Positions 5,352-8,439 of a stretch of DNA of 8,439 nucleotides are shown here, in pieces. The notes beneath the pieces are model-generated. The model was not told the DNA's origin and ran no database searches. It was given only the letters and a program-made list of their open reading frames with translations. How positions within the stretch are numbered: position 1 is the stretch's first letter; every line of letters begins with the position of its first letter. Made by a program: the position numbers and the translations under genes. The stretch comes from a bacterium HR23 (GTDB lineage Bacteria > Chloroflexota > Dehalococcoidia > Lucifugimonadales > HRBIN23): assembly GCA_002923335.1 (NCBI GenBank), contig BEHZ01000079.1:1-8439 (forward strand), in the 5' to 3' direction.

Positions 5352-5903
5352 ATGGCGAGCAACCCGGGCGCTTCGAAGCCGATGCCCAACGGTATGGGCC
5401 AGTTCTTTGGCGCTTCCGAGGTGTTCAACCAGCAGGTAGCCCGGCAGATGACCGCCGTCCTAGAGGCCCTTCCCCATTTACAACCCGGCGCGACCGAAGT
5501 GAGAGGGCAGAGAGACGGCCTGGTCTTCTCCTCTCCTGTGCCCCCTCCCCCCTCGGCCGATGCACCTGCGCACGCTGTCCCTTCTCCCCCTGGGGAGGAT
5601 GCCTCCCCGGCATCTGAGGAGAGCCTTTACGAAGGCACCGTCCAGGTGCATATCCGGGCGGGGGGGAATGTGCGGGAGGTGGTGCACTTCGTCCGTGTGC
5701 TCTGCCAGCGCACCGAGGTGCGCCTGCTCCGCCTGGTGAGCGACCGCTTCAGCGGGGCCACCGACCTCTGGCTGGCCCTGCGGGAGCCTCTACCCCTCCT
5801 GGAGATCGTTGGGCAGGTGGCGGGGGTGCGGGAGGCGCGGCCCGGCGAGGGCAGCCGCCTGGAGGTCTGCCTGGCCCCGGAGACGCTCCCGGCTGTGGCG
5901 TGA
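5352..5903 (+). CDS. Unrecognised protein with Pro-rich linker and small alpha/beta domain
   Basis: A 183-residue protein I cannot assign to a named family. It has no signal peptide or membrane helix, so it is probably cytoplasmic. Residues 1-45 are polar with one likely helix (EVFNQQVARQMTAVLEAL). Residues 60-90 are a Pro/Ala/Ser-rich linker. Residues 93-175 alternate as strand (GTVQVHI), helix (NVREVVHFVRVLCQR), strand (VRLLRLVS), strand (TDLWLALREP), helix (LPLLEIVGQVAGV) and strand (SRLEVCLA). This beta-alpha-beta-beta-alpha-beta order fits a ferredoxin-like or ACT-like fold. AGGAGG six bases before the ATG at 5352 is the best ribosome site in this arm, so it is surely translated. It lies between the regulator and pilB on the same strand, suggesting a role in pilus regulation or assembly. 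That role is inference. Confidence 0.85.
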   Translation: MASNPGASKPMPNGMGQFFGASEVFNQQVARQMTAVLEALPHLQPGATEVRGQRDGLVFSSPVPPPPSADAPAHAVPSPPGEDASPASEESLYEGTVQVHIRAGGNVREVVHFVRVLCQRTEVRLLRLVSDRFSGATDLWLALREPLPLLEIVGQVAGVREARPGEGSRLEVCLAPETLPAVA

Positions 5904-5957
5904 GCGCCCCCGCTCTGCGTTGATGTTCACCTTTAGGCCCGCTCGGCAGGACTGGCA

Positions 5958-7748
5958 ATGAGCGCTTTCCTGGACAGCCCGGGCAAGGGCACGCGTGGCG
6001 CAGTGGGGGAAGTGCTGGGTAACGCATCGCCCTCTGGCACGGGGGTGGGCGTAGCACCGGTTCCTGACACCAGGGGCTCCCTCCCGTGGGCATCCCCCCG
6101 CCGAGGTCCCCTTGCCCTGGCCGAGATGCTGGTGGACGCCGGCCTCCTGGCACCGGACCAGGTGGAGAAGGCGTGGGAGACGGCCCGGCGGGAGGGGCGC
6201 CCCCTCTGGCGCATCCTGGTGCGGGACGGCCTGGTCTTTTCCCGGGACCTGGCTATCCTCACGGCGGTTTATCTGGGCATTCCCCTGCTGGACTTGCGCT
6301 CCCAGCGCATGGAACCGGAGGCGGTGGCCCTTCTGCCGGAGGAGGTGGCACGGCGGTATGTGGCCCTCCCCCTGCACAGGGAGGGGAACTGCCTCACCGT
6401 CGCCGTCCCGGACCCCACCGACCTGATGGCTCTCCAGGCCATCGCCGTGCGCAGTGGGTGCGCTGTGGTGCCGGTGGTGGCCGTCGCCGAGGATATACAG
6501 GAGCATATAGATATCGCTTACCGCCGTGCCCAGGAGGCGCAGGAGCGGGTGCAGACCGTTTCCCAGCGGGGCGGGGGTTACTCGTCGGCCTCCCCCGCCC
6601 AGATTATTGACACCCTGGTGCAGAGGGCCCTGCAAGACCGTGCCTCGGATATCCATATCGTTCCGGGGGAGGAGGTGGTGCGGATTCGCTTCCGTATAGA
6701 CGGCATCCTCCACGATGTGCTGGCCCTGCCTCTGGACGTGCACCCCAGCCTCTTGTCCCGCCTGAAGGTGATGTCGGGGATGAACATCGCCGAACGGCGT
6801 CGTCCCCAGGATGGCCACTTCACCTTTGAAGGGGGAAGCCAGAAGGTGGATGTGCGGGTGGCGGTGAGCAACACGGTGCAGGGGGAGATGGCGGTGCTCC
6901 GCCTGCTGGATAAGCGCTTCACTCTGCTGGGGCTAGACCAGTTGGGGATGAGCCCCCAGGCCCTAGAGCGCTATCGTCGCCTCCTGCGCCTGCCCTACGG
7001 GATGCTCATCGTCTGCGGGCCGACGGGCGCCGGCAAGAGCACCACCCTTTACGCTTCCATCCTGCAGATGGACAGGCGGGAGCAGAATGTCATCTCCATT
7101 GAAGACCCTGTGGAATACCGTATCAACGGCGTCAACCAGATGCAGGTGCACCCCGAGGCGGGCATCACCTTCGCGACCCAACTGCGCAGTATTTTGCGCC
7201 TGGACCCCAATGTCATCTTTGTGGGGGAGATACGGGACCAGGAGACGGCGGTCATTGCTACTCAGGCTGCCCTGACCGGCCACCTGGTGCTCACCTCCCT
7301 GCACGCCAACGATGCGGTATCTGCCCTCCAGCGTTTGCGGGACCTGGGGGTGGCTCCCTACCTTATCGCCTCGGCGGTCGTGGGGGTGGTGGCTCAGCGG
7401 ATGGTGCGGGTGGTGTGCAACGGATGCAAGGCCCTGATGCCCCGCCCTTTAGCCGAGCAACAGGCCTACTTTGCCGAGATGCAGGAGATGCGTAAGGAGT
7501 TCTTCTATGGCTCCGGGTGCAACCTGTGCGCCCACACGGGCTACCGGGGGCGCACAGGGGTGTTTGAGGTGCTGGTGATGACCGAGGCCTTGCGCCGGGC
7601 CTTCCTGGCCGATGAGGAGCGCTCCCGCCTGTGGGGGCAGGCCGTCCACGATGGCATGGTCCCCCTGCGTCGGGAGGGGATGCTGAAGGTCCGGCAGGGC
7701 GTCACCACCCCCTATGAGGTGATGCGCGTCTTGGCCAACCTGGACTAG
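5958..7748 (+). CDS. pilB: Type IV pilus extension ATPase (PilB/GspE family)
   Basis: A hexameric cytoplasmic ATPase that powers pilin polymerisation through the PilC platform. It is 596 residues, normal for PilB. Residues 1-50 are low-complexity and Gly/Pro-rich. An MshEN-type N-terminal domain spans about 51-190. The ATPase core follows: ASDIHI at 229-234, Walker A GPTGAGKST at 354-362, Asp box SIEDPVE at 380-386, Walker B LDPNVIFVGEIRD at 415-427 and His box TGHLVLTSLHAND at 440-452. Four zinc-type cysteines, C487, C490, C521 and C524, are followed by TGYRGRTGVFE; this arrangement separates PilB/GspE from the PilT retraction ATPase. Both RLG-type cyclic-di-GMP motifs of the MshEN domain look degenerate. 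AGGA lies six bases before the ATG, and an in-frame stop lies a few codons upstream. The gene ends two bases before pilC. Function in pilus rather than type II secretion is inferred from the neighbours. Confidence 0.95.
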   Translation: MSAFLDSPGKGTRGAVGEVLGNASPSGTGVGVAPVPDTRGSLPWASPRRGPLALAEMLVDAGLLAPDQVEKAWETARREGRPLWRILVRDGLVFSRDLAILTAVYLGIPLLDLRSQRMEPEAVALLPEEVARRYVALPLHREGNCLTVAVPDPTDLMALQAIAVRSGCAVVPVVAVAEDIQEHIDIAYRRAQEAQERVQTVSQRGGGYSSASPAQIIDTLVQRALQDRASDIHIVPGEEVVRIRFRIDGILHDVLALPLDVHPSLLSRLKVMSGMNIAERRRPQDGHFTFEGGSQKVDVRVAVSNTVQGEMAVLRLLDKRFTLLGLDQLGMSPQALERYRRLLRLPYGMLIVCGPTGAGKSTTLYASILQMDRREQNVISIEDPVEYRINGVNQMQVHPEAGITFATQLRSILRLDPNVIFVGEIRDQETAVIATQAALTGHLVLTSLHANDAVSALQRLRDLGVAPYLIASAVVGVVAQRMVRVVCNGCKALMPRPLAEQQAYFAEMQEMRKEFFYGSGCNLCAHTGYRGRTGVFEVLVMTEALRRAFLADEERSRLWGQAVHDGMVPLRREGMLKVRQGVTTPYEVMRVLANLD

Positions 7749-7750
7749 CC

Positions 7751-8439
7751 ATGCTCTTCCGCTACGAAGCCTATAGCCGACACGCGGGGATAGTGCGGGG
7801 GCGGGTGGAGGCCCAGGATAGGGCGGAAGCCCACGCCCTGGTGCTTCAGCAGGGCTATAAGCCCCTGAAGATCGCCCCTGCCCGTCGGCTTCCGCCTATG
7901 GAAGACCTCTTCCCCTCCCTCTTTACGGTGCCGACGCCCGACCTGGTGCGCTTGGCACGCCAGTTGGCCACTATGCTGGCCAGCGGGGGGAGCCTTTTGC
8001 GGGTGCTGGCCCTTCTGCAGAGGGAGGCACGCAATCCCCTGCTCCGCCGAACCCTTTCCGCCATCGCCAAGACCCTGGATCAGGGGGGAAGCCTCTCCAC
8101 CGCCCTTGCCCAGCACCCTCAGGTCTTCAGTCCCCTCTTCGTGAGCGTGGTGCGGGCGGGGGAGCATACGGGGCGTCTCGCCCCGGCCCTGGAGCATATG
8201 GCCGATATGCTGGAGCGGGAGCACCAGGCCCGGCAGAAGGTGGTGCGGGCGCTGACATACCCCGCCCTTATTACGGGCCTTTCCGCCCTCACCCTGGGGG
8301 TGCTGGTAACCGTGGCCTTGCCCCCTTTGCTGAAGGTGTTTGATCAGATGGGGGCGAGCCTCCCCCTGGCCACTCGCCTCATCCTGGGCCTCGTGACGGG
8401 GGCGCGGGAGCATTTCCTCCCCCTCTTTCTAGGGGCTAT
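7751..8439 (+). CDS. pilC: Type IV pilus inner-membrane platform protein (PilC/GspF), 3' end missing
   Basis: PilC is the polytopic membrane platform on which PilB acts to insert pilins. My translation gives 229 residues of an expected 400 or so. It opens with the typical N-terminal strand pair (FRYEAYSRHAGIVRGRVEA, residues 3-21). The first GspF domain starts near residue 64 with LVRLARQLATMLASGGSLL, and VVRAGEHTGRLAPAL follows at about 133-146. The first transmembrane segment begins at ALTYPALITG and spans about 171-194. The LPLATR block at 204-209, usual after it, is present. The frame is open to the window end, so the second GspF domain and remaining helices lie beyond. The ATG is two bases after the pilB stop, with no separate strong ribosome site, so translation is likely coupled to pilB. 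Confidence 0.95.
   Translation, partial: MLFRYEAYSRHAGIVRGRVEAQDRAEAHALVLQQGYKPLKIAPARRLPPMEDLFPSLFTVPTPDLVRLARQLATMLASGGSLLRVLALLQREARNPLLRRTLSAIAKTLDQGGSLSTALAQHPQVFSPLFVSVVRAGEHTGRLAPALEHMADMLEREHQARQKVVRALTYPALITGLSALTLGVLVTVALPPLLKVFDQMGASLPLATRLILGLVTGAREHFLPLFLGA

Noticed and set aside
4913..5617. 234-codon plus-strand frame starting at 4913 and crossing the regulator and unknown genes
   Set aside because: It overlaps two genes that have strong ribosome sites and, in the first case, a clear LuxR domain; its own product is Gly/Arg/Pro-rich without pattern.
5790..6818. 342-codon minus-strand open frame opposite pilB
   Set aside because: His/Gln/Gly-rich shadow of the pilB frame; the pilB motifs leave no doubt about the coding strand.
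7745..8413. 222-codon minus-strand frame opposite pilC
   Set aside because: Gly/His/Gln-rich shadow; the plus strand encodes an unmistakable GspF-family protein.

Overview
The window is a gene-dense stretch of bacterial chromosome with high G+C (I estimate roughly 64-65 % by eye). It has two divergently oriented blocks separated by a 224-bp intergenic region (4735-4958). Codon use and base composition look uniform throughout. I see no insertion sequence, tRNA, rRNA, CRISPR array or sign of recent transfer. The combination of type IV pilus genes of non-proteobacterial style, a minor pilin carrying DUF11 repeats and a stand-alone LuxR-type DNA-binding protein is reminiscent of Chloroflexota, but this placement is an inference from gene content only and is weak.

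Minus-strand block, read right to left from 4734: three small membrane-anchored pilin-like genes in the order typical of minor pseudopilins I-J-K (PilV-like, PilW-like, PilX/GspK-like). They are packed with an 8-nt gap and a GTGA overlap. The third carries two DUF11-type beta-sandwich repeats instead of a normal globular pilin head. They are followed by radC, then trpD and trpC; trpC runs off the left edge. A sigma70-like promoter (TTGAGG-N17-TACAAT) lies directly in front of trpD, so the tryptophan genes probably have their own transcription start although they lie downstream of radC. A 19-codon open frame with a good ribosome binding site bridges the trpD stop and the trpC start.

Plus-strand block from 4959: a small LuxR/GerE-type helix-turn-helix protein without a receiver domain, an unrecognised 183-residue protein with a proline-rich linker and a predicted small alpha/beta C-terminal domain, the type IV pilus extension ATPase pilB, and the inner-membrane platform gene pilC, which is cut by the right edge.

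Together the two arms look like one divergent type IV pilus locus. PilB and PilC would power and scaffold assembly, the I-J-K-like trio would form the initiating tip complex with an adhesin-like extension, and the LuxR-type protein is the obvious candidate regulator. The intergenic region holds a 26-bp dyad and a direct repeat with 20-bp spacing that could be its binding sites. The trp and radC genes appear to be ordinary housekeeping neighbours.
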